From Streptomyces bacillaris (GTDB lineage: Bacteria > Actinomycetota > Actinomycetes > Streptomycetales > Streptomycetaceae): a stretch of 64,000 nucleotides of DNA. The stretch lies in the NCBI RefSeq assembly GCF_003268675.1, contig NZ_CP029378.1, forward strand, positions 806,001 to 870,000, read 5' to 3'. Below, piece by piece: positions 34,199 through 42,182 of this stretch. Both the position numbers and the translations under genes were made by a program. The notes under the pieces are model-generated. The model had not been told where the DNA came from. It ran no database searches and saw nothing but the letters and a program-made list of their open reading frames with translations. Numbering within the stretch: the stretch's first letter is position 1; every line of letters starts with the position of its first letter.

Positions 34199-35525
34199 TG
34201 ATGGGTCTCTCCTCGGGCAGATCGTACAGGCGGTGGCGGCTGCGCAGGGCAAGCGCGGACGCTACGGTGATGGGGCCGAGCCGACCGATGAACATCAGCG
34301 CGATCAGCAGCAGTTGCAGCCCGGGAGCCAGATCGGCGGTGATGCCGGTGGACAGGCCGACGGTGGCGAACGCGGAGGTGACCTCGAACAGGGACTCGTC
34401 CAGCGTGTGGTCGGAGAAGACCATGAAGGTCACGGTGGTGACGGCCACGGCGGCGACCGACAGCAGGACGACCGTGAGGGCCTGGCGCTGCAGGTCGCCG
34501 TGGAGACGCCGGTGGAAGATGTTGACCGCACCCTCGCCGCGGATCTCGGCGTATATGACGAAGAACAGCACGGCGAACGTGGTGACCTTGATGCCGCCGG
34601 CGGTGCCCGCGCTCGCACCGCCGATGAACATCAGCACGTCCGTACCCAGCCAGCTCGCCGGATTCATCTGCGAGGTGTCGATGCTGTTGAATCCGGCCGT
34701 ACGCGGCATGACGCCCTGGAAGAATCCGGCCAAGAGCTTCCCCGGAGCGTCCAGGCGGCCCAGGGTGGCCGGGTTGGACCACTCGATCACGGTGATGAAG
34801 ACGCTGCCGCCGAGCAGGAAGACGCCCGTGGCCCACAGCACGATCTTGGTGTGCAGCGACCATCCCCGGGGCTTGCGGAAGCGGCGGCGCAGCTCGAACA
34901 GGACCGGGAAGCCCAGGCCCCCGGCGATGACGGCCGCGGCGATGGGCAGGCAGATCCAGGGGTCGGTGACGAAGCCCATCAGGCTGTCGGAGTAGAGGGC
35001 GAAGCCCGCGTTGTTGAAGGCGGAGACGGCATGGAAGACCCCGAGCCACACCGCCCGGGGCCAGGACTCGTCGTACGCGGTACCGAACCTGAGCGTCAGC
35101 ACCAGCGCGGTCACGGCCTCCAGCAGGAGGCTGACCTTGACCACTCCGGTCACCACCGAACGGACGTCTCCGAGCCCCAGGGTCTTCGTCTCCGCGGCTG
35201 CCGTCATGCGCGCTTTGAGGCCCATACGGTGGGAGACCAGCAGAACCAGGAGGGAGGCGAAGGTCATGATGCCGAAGCCGCCCACCTGGATGAGCCCCAG
35301 AATGACCGCCTGGCCGAACCCGGTCCAGTACCCGGGAGTGTCGACCACGACCAGACCGGTCACACACACCGCGGAGGTGGAGGTGAACAGAGCTTCCACC
35401 AGGCCGGCTCCGCCCGGCCCCGCCTTGGCCACCGGAAGCATCAACAGGCCGGTGCCGACCGCGACCGCTGAGGCGAAGCCGGACACGACCACCTGCGCCG
35501 GATGCCGGAGGCGGGGCCTCACCAC
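34191..35525 (-). CDS. ktrB: KtrB/TrkH-type potassium transporter membrane subunit
   Basis: Protein of 444 aa with four M1-P-M2 repeats; pore segments are recognisable as TSTSAVCVTGLVV, AVSAFNNAGFAL, MPRTAGFNSID and SAFATVGLSTG, with the filter Gly in each. Start set at GTG 35525, preceded by GAAGGGG; a TTG at 35600 would add 25 residues without clear support. With KtrA it takes up K+, often the first response to osmotic stress. This fits the betaine genes elsewhere in the window, though the loci are far apart. Confidence 0.9.
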   Translation of the reverse strand: MVRPRLRHPAQVVVSGFASAVAVGTGLLMLPVAKAGPGGAGLVEALFTSTSAVCVTGLVVVDTPGYWTGFGQAVILGLIQVGGFGIMTFASLLVLLVSHRMGLKARMTAAAETKTLGLGDVRSVVTGVVKVSLLLEAVTALVLTLRFGTAYDESWPRAVWLGVFHAVSAFNNAGFALYSDSLMGFVTDPWICLPIAAAVIAGGLGFPVLFELRRRFRKPRGWSLHTKIVLWATGVFLLGGSVFITVIEWSNPATLGRLDAPGKLLAGFFQGVMPRTAGFNSIDTSQMNPASWLGTDVLMFIGGASAGTAGGIKVTTFAVLFFVIYAEIRGEGAVNIFHRRLHGDLQRQALTVVLLSVAAVAVTTVTFMVFSDHTLDESLFEVTSAFATVGLSTGITADLAPGLQLLLIALMFIGRLGPITVASALALRSRHRLYDLPEERPIIG

Positions 35526-36045
35526 GTCAGCCCCTTCGCCTCGTGGGGGGCCACCAGAAATGTTCGCACCGGTAGAAGATATGACAATCTCGAACCACAA
35601 GCGGCATCAGGACCAGCCGTCGGCCCTAGTGGCGGGCACTCGCCGACACCGAGCCGTTGGAGGGGCTCCCGCGCCACCGTTCCGGCCGGGGAGGGCCCCT
35701 CGCCTGCCACGCCGAGCGGCGACAGCCCGACGCCCTCACGACGGGTCCTTCCCACGGGCGGCGTGCGGTCCGGACCGCGAGCCTCAACGTCCGGGCGGCT
35801 TCGCCGCCCTGGGCGCACGGTCAGGCTGCGCACACCTCGACGCGGTGCTCCCGCCTGCCCGCGGAGGACGACCGGTGCCGGCCAACGTGGCGTGGGGCCA
35901 ACGTGGCGTGGAGGCCAACGTGGCGTGGGGCCGCCGGGACGGATCGGTGCCGGGGACACGCCCGGGACGGGGCTGATCGCCCCGTCGAGTCCATGGATCC
36001 GTGAACGTGTGGGAAGTCGGCCCTGCAGAACGCCGGAACCACCAA
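35526..36045. other. Non-coding stretch upstream of ktrB, with a short tandem repeat
   Basis: No gene with a credible start or family is visible on either strand; the long open frames reflect composition. It holds the ktrB leader and a 16-17-bp tandem repeat at 35881-35932. Confidence 0.5.
35881..35932. repeat. Three tandem 16-17-bp repeats
   Basis: Three copies of GCCAACGTGGCGTGG plus one or two bases, end to end. CCACGTTGGC could be a protein-binding half-site on the other strand, but function is unknown. Confidence 0.7.
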
Positions 36046-36073
36046 TGGTGCCATGTGGCGCCACATGGCACCA
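36046..36073. promoter_or_regulatory. Perfect 28-bp palindrome upstream of the RHH regulator
   Basis: A fully self-complementary 28-bp sequence whose arms are TGGTGCCATGTGGC and its reverse complement. It contains TGGCGCCA at its centre, the same core as the second inverted repeat at 36205-36225. Likely a multi-dimer operator for the adjacent ribbon-helix-helix protein. Confidence 0.75.
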
Positions 36074-36204
36074 GATCCACACCCATACCTCCGCCGCGAC
36101 AGGGCCGATCGGATGGGGCCACCGCCCCGATTCAGTCCCATCCGGCCCGCCACTGGAGGCAACGACCTCCACACGGCGGACGCTCGGCGCCACCACGACT
36201 TGCT

Positions 36205-36225
36205 GTGGCGCCAAAATGGTGCCAC
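36205..36225. promoter_or_regulatory. Operator overlapping the promoter of the RHH gene
   Basis: Inverted repeat GTGGCGCCA-AAA-TGGTGCCAC (one mismatch). A possible -35 TTGCTG (36200-36205) and -10 CACTAT (36223-36228) flank it, putting the transcription start about at the ATG 36235. The transcript may therefore be leaderless and directly blocked by a protein bound here. Confidence 0.6.
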
Positions 36226-36234
36226 TATGAGGCC

Positions 36235-36762
36235 ATGGACCTGACGCCCTTTGTGGACACCATTCGCCGCGAACTGGCAGTCGCCGCCGAAGCGGGCGGC
36301 GACGATGCCCGCGAGCTGGCCGACAGACTCACCGCCCCCCTGGAGGCGGCGACCCGCCTGACTCTGCTGAACGTGCTCTCCGCGGCGATGGACGAGGTCA
36401 CCCGCGAGCTCGCCCCCGGCTCCGTCGACGTCCGGCTGCGGGGCCTGGATCCCGACTTCGTGGTGACCCCGCCACCCGCAGACCGGGCCACGGCGCCGGC
36501 CGGGCCCGCCGAATCACTCCCGGCCCGCCCACCCGTCCCGGCGGCGGAGGGCGAGACCGAGGCGCCGGCCCGCATCAACCTCCGCCTGCCCGCTCACCTG
36601 AAGGCGCGAGCCGAGGAGGCCGCGAGCCGCGAGGGCCTGTCGGTCAACGCCTGGCTGGTGCGGGCAGTTTCGGCCGCGGCCGACGGCGCCGCCCGGCCGG
36701 CGCCGCGGCCGGCAGACACCACCCGCGGCGCCGGACAGCGCCTCACCGGCTGGGTCCGCTGA
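36235..36762 (+). CDS. HicB/RHH-type DNA-binding protein
   Basis: Protein of 175 aa. The C-terminal segment ARINLRLPAHLKARAEEA and GLSVNAWLVRAVSAA (about 108-142) is a ribbon-helix-helix fold as in HicB/Arc-type antitoxins and autorepressors. The N-terminal 70 aa (MDLTPFVDTIRRELAVAAEAG and TRLTLLNVLSAAMDEVTREL) are helical and may mediate partner binding. No toxin gene is adjacent. No good ribosome site precedes the ATG, which fits a leaderless start. It is followed by a DUF4097 protein and an ABC exporter that it may regulate. Confidence 0.75.
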   Translation: MDLTPFVDTIRRELAVAAEAGGDDARELADRLTAPLEAATRLTLLNVLSAAMDEVTRELAPGSVDVRLRGLDPDFVVTPPPADRATAPAGPAESLPARPPVPAAEGETEAPARINLRLPAHLKARAEEAASREGLSVNAWLVRAVSAAADGAARPAPRPADTTRGAGQRLTGWVR

Positions 36763-36837
36763 CCGCACCCGCGCCACTTCCCCCTTCCCCCCGCCTGCGG
36801 GCGGGGCAGCCATACGACCCGTGAGGACGGTACAGCC

Positions 36838-37680
36838 ATGCCTTCTTTCGACACCCCCGACCCGATCACGGTCACCGCCTACGTGTACAGCGGCTCCATC
36901 AGGTTCACGGCGGGCGACCGCAGCGACACCGTCGTCGACGTGACACCCCGGGACCCGAAGCGGGACCAGGACGTACGAGCCGCCGACCAGACCGAGGTCG
37001 CCTTCGCATCGGGCGTGCTGACCGTGAGGACGCCCAAGGCGAATCTCGTCGGCCGCTCCGGCAACGTCGACGTGACGGTGGGGCTGCCCGCGGGCTCACA
37101 CGTCGACACGAGCGGCGCCGGGGTCCAGGTGCTGGGCGAGGGCCTCCTCGGGGAGGTCCGGGTGAAGTCCTCGGCGGGCGACGTCCGCCTCGATGCGACC
37201 GGGCCCCTCCACGTGACCGCCCAGCACGGACTGACCACCGTGGAGCGGGTCGACGGGTCGGCCGAGATCACCACCAGCACCGGGAATCTGCGCGTCGGCG
37301 TCGTGAACGGCCCCGCCACCCTCAAGAACGCGCACGGGACCACGACCGTCGGCACCGTGACCGGTGAGCTGCGGGTGAGCAGCTCCCACGGTGGCGTCGA
37401 CATCACCCACGCCCGGTCGTCGGTCACCGGGACCACCACCCACGGGCACATCCGCGTCGCCGAGGTCGCTCGTGGCACCGTCCGCCTGGAGACCTCCAAC
37501 GGCTCCATGGAGATCGGCATCCGCGAGGGCACGGCCGCCTGGCTGGACATCAGCTCCACCCGCGGGCAGGTACGCAACACGCTCGCTCCCTCCGAAGCGC
37601 CCGAGCGGAACGAGGAGACCGCCGAAGTCCGGGCGCGGACGAACTGGGGCAACGTCGACGTGTTCCGAGCCAGGGCCTGA
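36838..37680 (+). CDS. DUF4097-type beta-strand repeat protein
   Basis: Protein of 280 aa composed of short repeated beta strands, such as VDGSAEITTSTGNLRVGVVNG then HGTTTVGTVTGELRVSSSHGGV, in the beta-helix pattern of DUF4097 (adhesin-like) proteins. No signal peptide or anchor, so it is probably cytoplasmic. It lies 75 bp after the RHH regulator and 66 bp before an ABC exporter operon; the same trio is familiar in actinomycetes, but the role is unknown. Gly spacing suggests about ten strands. Confidence 0.8.
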   Translation: MPSFDTPDPITVTAYVYSGSIRFTAGDRSDTVVDVTPRDPKRDQDVRAADQTEVAFASGVLTVRTPKANLVGRSGNVDVTVGLPAGSHVDTSGAGVQVLGEGLLGEVRVKSSAGDVRLDATGPLHVTAQHGLTTVERVDGSAEITTSTGNLRVGVVNGPATLKNAHGTTTVGTVTGELRVSSSHGGVDITHARSSVTGTTTHGHIRVAEVARGTVRLETSNGSMEIGIREGTAAWLDISSTRGQVRNTLAPSEAPERNEETAEVRARTNWGNVDVFRARA

Positions 37681-37746
37681 GCGCCGTAGCTCCGAGCAGC
37701 CGCCACTCCCGCTCCCGAACCCGCTCCCGCAATCAGGAGGGAACTC

Positions 37747-38754
37747 ATGCCTTCTTCTGTCATGCCCACGTCTAAATGGCGCGACGACACGCTGCGGCCG
37801 ACCGCCATCTCCGCGATCGGTCTGCGTAAGGCGTACGGCGCCGAGGTCGCGCTCGACGGGATCGATCTGCGCGTCCCGGCCGGGTCCGTGTTCGCCCTGC
37901 TCGGGCCGAACGGGGCGGGCAAGACCACCGCCGTGAAGATCCTGTCCACCCTCATCACCGCCGACGCCGGCGACCTGCGCGTCGGCGGCCACGACCTGGC
38001 GGTCGCTTCACAGGCCGCACGCGGGACGATCGGCGTCACCGGCCAGTTCTCCGCGGTGGACGGGCTGATCACCGGCGAGGAGAACATGCTCCTCATGGCC
38101 GACCTGTGCCGTCTCCCCCGGCGCGAGGGCCGACGGGTGACCGCCGAGCTGTTGGAGCGCTTCGACCTGACCGAGGCCGCGAAGAAGCCCGCCCAGAGCT
38201 ACTCCGGCGGCATGAAGCGGCGGCTCGATCTCGCGATGACGTTGGTCGGCGCCCCGCAGATCATCTTCCTCGACGAACCGACGACCGGCCTCGACCCACG
38301 CTCCCGCCACAACATGTGGCAGGTCATCCGCGGACTCGTCGCCGAGGGCGCCACCGTCTTCCTCACCACGCAGTACCTGGAGGAGGCCGACGAACTCGCC
38401 GACCGCATCGCGGTACTCGACGACGGCCGGATCGCCGCGGAGGGCACCGCGGAGGAACTCAAGCGGCTCGTCCCGGGCGGCCACGTCCGCCTCCGCTTCG
38501 CCGCGCCGACCGCCTACCGGTCCGCCGCCGCCGCTCTGCGCGACGCCGCCCCCGACGACGAGGCGCTGACTCTGCGGCTTCCCAGCGACGGCAGCCAGCG
38601 CGAGCTGCGCTCCATCCTCGACCGGCTCGACACCGTCGGCATCGAGGCCGACGAACTCACCGTCCACACCCCCGACCTCGACGACGTCTTCTTCGCCCTC
38701 ACCGACAGGGGCGAACCCCACAGGTCCCACACGTCCAAGGAGACCGGCCGATGA
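37747..38754 (+). CDS. DrrA-type ABC exporter ATP-binding protein
   Basis: Protein of 335 aa with Walker A GPNGAGKTT, signature YSGGMKRRLDLA, Walker B IIFLDEPTTGLDPRSR and the DrrA-type C-terminal domain ending LTVHTPDLDDVFFALT. AGGAGGG precedes the ATG. DrrA-like ATPases power export of daunorubicin and similar drugs with a DrrB membrane partner, here the next gene (4-bp overlap). The drug exported is unknown. Confidence 0.93.
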   Translation: MPSSVMPTSKWRDDTLRPTAISAIGLRKAYGAEVALDGIDLRVPAGSVFALLGPNGAGKTTAVKILSTLITADAGDLRVGGHDLAVASQAARGTIGVTGQFSAVDGLITGEENMLLMADLCRLPRREGRRVTAELLERFDLTEAAKKPAQSYSGGMKRRLDLAMTLVGAPQIIFLDEPTTGLDPRSRHNMWQVIRGLVAEGATVFLTTQYLEEADELADRIAVLDDGRIAAEGTAEELKRLVPGGHVRLRFAAPTAYRSAAAALRDAAPDDEALTLRLPSDGSQRELRSILDRLDTVGIEADELTVHTPDLDDVFFALTDRGEPHRSHTSKETGR

Positions 38755-39542
38755 GCGCCCTCACCCTTCTGGCCCGTGACTCGAACACGATGTTGCGCCG
38801 CAACCTGCTGCACGTACGGCGCTACCCGTCCCTCACTCTGAACCTGCTGCTCACCCCGGTCATGATGCTGCTGCTCTTCGTCTACGTCTTCGGCGACGTC
38901 ATGAGCGCGGGTATCGGGAGCGGTGGCGCGGACCGCTCCGACTACGTCGCCTACATCGTCCCCGGCATCCTGCTCATGACCATCGGCTCCACCGTCATCG
39001 GAGCCGCGGTGTCCGTCGCCACCGACATGAACGAAGGCATCATCGCCCGCTTCCGGACCATGGCGATCCACCGCGGCTCCGTGCTGGTCGGGCACGTGGC
39101 CGGCAGCGTCCTCCAGGTACTCGCCAGCCTCGTTCTCGTCGGCGCGGTCGGTGTCGCCATCGGCTTCCGCTCCTCCGATGCCACCGCCCTGGAGTGGCTG
39201 GCCGCGTTCGGACTGCTCGCGCTGTTCGCCCTGGCCCTCACCTGGATCGCCGTGGCGATGGGCCTGGCAAGCCCGAACGCCGAGGCGGCCAGCAACATGG
39301 CCATGCCGCTGATCCTTCTCCCCCTCGTCTCCAGTGCCTTCATCCCCGCCGACACCATGCCCGGCTGGTTCCGGCCGTTCGCCGAGTACCAGCCTTTCAC
39401 CCCGGCCATCGAAACCCTCCGCGGCCTGCTTCTCGGCAGCGAGATCGGCCACAACGGCTGGCTCGCGATCGCGTGGTGTCTGGCTCTGTCCGCCCTCGGC
39501 CACTTCTGGTCGAAGGCGCTCTTCGACCGCGACCCGAGGTAG
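38751..39542 (+). CDS. DrrB-type ABC-2 exporter permease
   Basis: Protein of 263 aa with six predicted membrane helices. The ABC-2 pattern is visible as YPSLTLNLLLTPVMMLLLFVYVFG, the EGIIARFRTMAIHRG coupling loop and FIPADTMPGWFRPFAEYQPFTP. Its ATG overlaps the DrrA-type gene stop (ATGA), with AAGGAG upstream. It forms the membrane channel of the exporter. Confidence 0.92.
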   Translation: MSALTLLARDSNTMLRRNLLHVRRYPSLTLNLLLTPVMMLLLFVYVFGDVMSAGIGSGGADRSDYVAYIVPGILLMTIGSTVIGAAVSVATDMNEGIIARFRTMAIHRGSVLVGHVAGSVLQVLASLVLVGAVGVAIGFRSSDATALEWLAAFGLLALFALALTWIAVAMGLASPNAEAASNMAMPLILLPLVSSAFIPADTMPGWFRPFAEYQPFTPAIETLRGLLLGSEIGHNGWLAIAWCLALSALGHFWSKALFDRDPR

Positions 39543-40033
39543 CTCGGCGACCGCCCCGACACGGTCGTGCGGCAACGCTCCTTCCCGCGGCGAGCGGGCG
39601 GGAGCGGAGCGGCATACGGAGCAGGGCCGCATCCTCGGCATCGCCACGGCACGGGTGCAGGCGGCCGATGCACGATCGGCGGTCCCGGGGGGCCGACTCG
39701 GCCGGCCGCTTTCCCGGCCCGCCCCGGGGATGCCCCGGACCGCGGGGCAGGCGTCTGGTCACGCCGCAGCCCGGAAAACAGAAAACCCCGGACGAACCGG
39801 GGTCTCTGCTCCTGCTGGTGGCCAACCGACACTATCCCCTGGCCTGCACTGATGGACCCCGCCGCACGTGGTCGATCCCGGCCCGACCAAGATGACTTCC
39901 CAGGATTCCGCTGGAGCATGGTGTGCACGACGGTGCGGCGCTCGCCCACTGCGCAGCAGAGAGGCGCGACGGGGCACACTGAGATGTTCAGAGTTCGAGG
40001 TCCGACGCAGCTTGCTCCTGTCCGTAGGGCTCC
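39543..40033. other. Non-coding stretch between convergent exporter and XRE regulator
   Basis: About 490 bp without a credible gene. It contains one clear terminator (39773-39803, minus strand). Remaining open frames lack ribosome sites and family resemblance. Confidence 0.5.
39773..39803 (-). terminator. Rho-independent terminator with T-rich tail
   Basis: On the minus strand, ACCCCGG-TTCGT-CCGGGGT is followed by TTTCTGTTTTCC, a textbook intrinsic terminator. It lies about 230 bp beyond the stop of the XRE regulator gene and probably ends that transcript. Confidence 0.75.
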
Positions 40034-40882
40034 CTACAGCTGGGGGCATGCGATCGGCGAACCCCTCAGCCGCTTCAACGCGCTCTCCGCGGTGCCGTCG
40101 ACAGCCGTGAAGACGACCAGCGACTGGCCCTCGTCGCCGGGGAGGGAGAGGGTTTCGTACGCGACGTCGAATCTCCCGGCCAGAGGGTGGTCGAAGCTCT
40201 TGGTGCCGTACGTCTTCTCCCGGACGTTCTGGGCGGCCCACAGGCTCCGGAACTCGGGGCTGTGCGCACTGAGCTCGGCGACGAGGTGCCCCAGACGGGA
40301 GTGGTGGGCGTGACGTGCGGCGGAGAAGCGCAGGTAGCCGATGGTCTGACGGGCGAGCTGATCCCACTGCGGGTACAGGCTGCGTGCCGAGGTGTCCAGA
40401 AAGATGTGACGGGCGAGGTTCGGTCCGCCTGTCGGCGCACCGGTCAGGCCGGGTACCAGGGCCAGAGCGAGTTCGTTGGCGGCGAGAACGTCCATGCCAG
40501 GGTCGAGGACGTAGGCGGGCACGGCGCCCACCGCGTCCAGCAGCCGACGGACGTTCGCACGGACCCGTTGGGCCCCGGGGTGCGGCAACTCGGTCGGCCG
40601 ACGCTGCGGAGGGTGCGCCAGATCGTGCAGGTGAGCCCGCTCGGTCGCATCCAGCCGCAGCACACGGGCCAAGGCATCCAGCACCGCGTCTGAAGGGTTG
40701 GTCGCCCGCCCCTGCTCCAGGCGCGTGTAGTAGACGGTGCTTACTCCGGCGAGTCCCGCCACCTCCTCGCGGCGGAGTCCCGGCACCCGCCGCCGGCCCA
40801 GCGCAGGAACGCCTGCGGACTCAGGGGTCACGTGCGAGCGCCGTGAACGAAGGAACCTGCCCAGCTCAAGCGCCTGCTTCAC
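40034..40882 (-). CDS. XRE-family regulator with MmyB-like ligand domain
   Basis: Protein of 282 aa from GTG 40882, preceded by GGAGGAG; an in-frame start at 40906 lacks one. The N-terminal HTH is GLRREEVAGLAGVSTVYYTRLEQGR, after the family signature RRRVPGLRREE. The C-terminal domain (about 100-275) has the MmyB pattern ANVRRLLDAVGAVPAYVLDPGMDVLAANELA and LAGRFDVAYETLSLPGDEGQSLVVFTA. These regulators often sit beside, and control, a divergent NAD(P)-dependent oxidoreductase, as here. The likely operator is the inverted repeat at 40971-41023. Confidence 0.9.
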   Translation of the reverse strand: MKQALELGRFLRSRRSHVTPESAGVPALGRRRVPGLRREEVAGLAGVSTVYYTRLEQGRATNPSDAVLDALARVLRLDATERAHLHDLAHPPQRRPTELPHPGAQRVRANVRRLLDAVGAVPAYVLDPGMDVLAANELALALVPGLTGAPTGGPNLARHIFLDTSARSLYPQWDQLARQTIGYLRFSAARHAHHSRLGHLVAELSAHSPEFRSLWAAQNVREKTYGTKSFDHPLAGRFDVAYETLSLPGDEGQSLVVFTAVDGTAESALKRLRGSPIACPQL

Positions 40883-40970
40883 GGCTCCTCCGGATCCTCT
40901 TGGCACAGCGGGACGCCGTCTGCCCCCGCGCCTCCGTCGTCAGTATGCCCTTCCTGGGTCGCGCTGCCCT

Positions 40971-41023
40971 GTACCCCGTCAGTACCCCCTTCCTCACCGC
41001 ACATGGGGGTACTGACGGGGTAC
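40971..41023. promoter_or_regulatory. Long inverted repeat between XRE regulator and oxidoreductase
   Basis: Perfect 19-bp arms: GTACCCCGTCAGTACCCCC (40971-40989) and its reverse complement (41005-41023), separated by 15 bp. A degenerate third copy, GTCAGTATGCCCTTCC, lies just upstream around 40939-40954. Placement in the divergent promoter region points to an operator for the XRE/MmyB-type regulator. Confidence 0.8.
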
Positions 41024-41129
41024 TGGTCGGCCGGGCGCCACGGGTCCACAGTCGAGCTCAGTGCGCATCGCGCACGGCCGTCGCCGCCAGCGGTGCCGGC
41101 TCGTTCCCGCCCCCCTTGGAGCACCGGTC

Positions 41130-42038
41130 ATGCGAGCAGTAACCTTCTCCCGCCACGGCGACGAAAGCGTCCTGGAATTGACCGAGCAACCGATGCCGGT
41201 GCCCGCCGAGGGGCAGCTCCTGATTCAGGTGCGGGCCGCCGGGGTGAACCCCGTCGACTGGAAGTTCCGTGAGGGAGCGGTCGGCACGGACCGCCGCTTT
41301 CCCCTGGGGATGGGCTGGGATGTGGCGGGCACGGTTGTAGCGACGGCGACGCCCGATGGCCCGGCTGTCGGTGACGAGGTGTACGGCATGCTCCCCCTGC
41401 CGTATGCCGGGGCCTATCAGGAGTTCGCCGTCCTGTCGGTCTCAGCCGTGGCCACCAAGCCCGTCGACCTGTCGTTCGCTCAGGCGGCGGCCGTCCCTCT
41501 GGCGGCCCTGACCGCCTGGCAGTCGCTCGACGCCGCGCGGGTGACCGCAGGTCAGCGCGTCCTGGTCCACGGTGGCGCGGGCGGGGTCGGCCACTTCGCC
41601 GTTCAGCTCGCCAAAGCCCGCGGGGCACGTGTCGCGGCCACCGCCTCACCGCGCAACCTCGGCTTCCTGCGCCGGATCGGCGTCGACGAGCCTCTGGACC
41701 GCACGGAAGACCACCCGTACGCCATCGAACCGGTCGACGTCGTCATCGACACCGTCGGCGGCCGGACACAGCAGGAGTCGTGGCGACTGCTGCGTCCGGG
41801 CGGCGTGCTCATCACCCTGCCGGAACCGATCGACGAGACGTACCGCGTTCCGGGTATCACGGGGCGGCGCGTCATCGTCGCCCCGGACGGCGAGGCGCTG
41901 CGCCGCATCGGGGAGCTCATCGACTCGGGAGCGGTCCGCGTCGAGGTCCAGGACGTCCTGCCCCTGGAGAAGGCGGCCGAAGCGCAGCTGATCAGCAGGA
42001 CCGGCCCGGTCCGCGGCAAGCTCGTGCTCAGCCTCTGA
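41130..42038 (+). CDS. NADP-dependent quinone oxidoreductase (zinc-free MDR family)
   Basis: Protein of 302 aa: N-terminal GroES-like domain (MRAVTFSRHGDESVLELTE, AAGVNPVDWKFREG), then a Rossmann domain with VLVHGGAGGVGHFAVQLAKARGA binding NADPH. The zinc ligands of alcohol dehydrogenases are absent, so it is a quinone- or enone-reductase type. GGAG lies 8 bases before the ATG. Probably induced through the divergent XRE regulator in response to electrophiles; the substrate is unknown. Confidence 0.9.
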   Translation: MRAVTFSRHGDESVLELTEQPMPVPAEGQLLIQVRAAGVNPVDWKFREGAVGTDRRFPLGMGWDVAGTVVATATPDGPAVGDEVYGMLPLPYAGAYQEFAVLSVSAVATKPVDLSFAQAAAVPLAALTAWQSLDAARVTAGQRVLVHGGAGGVGHFAVQLAKARGARVAATASPRNLGFLRRIGVDEPLDRTEDHPYAIEPVDVVIDTVGGRTQQESWRLLRPGGVLITLPEPIDETYRVPGITGRRVIVAPDGEALRRIGELIDSGAVRVEVQDVLPLEKAAEAQLISRTGPVRGKLVLSL

Positions 42039-42056
42039 CCCGGGGGTGTGGCGGCC

Positions 42057-42073
42057 CCGGCCGATCGGGCCGG
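42057..42073 (+). terminator. Short GC hairpin after the oxidoreductase gene
   Basis: CCGGCC-GATCG-GGCCGG, 19 bp after the stop. Short stem and no T-tract, so a weak candidate. Confidence 0.4.
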
Positions 42074-42129
42074 CTCCCAGCCCCTTACGCGGAGGCGGAC
42101 TTCCCCATAGTCTGACCGACGCTTGTGAG

Positions 42130-42143
42130 TTACCGATCAGTAA
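42130..42143. promoter_or_regulatory. TetR-type palindrome upstream of acyl-CoA synthetase
   Basis: TTACCGATCAGTAA, palindromic except one pair, located 40 bp before the GTG start. The TTACnGATCnGTAA pattern resembles operators of TetR/FadR-type regulators of fatty acid genes. No such regulator is encoded in the window. Confidence 0.6.
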
Positions 42144-42182
42144 GCCACTCGAAGATGGGCGCCCCCGGGCCCGGAGGTCAAT

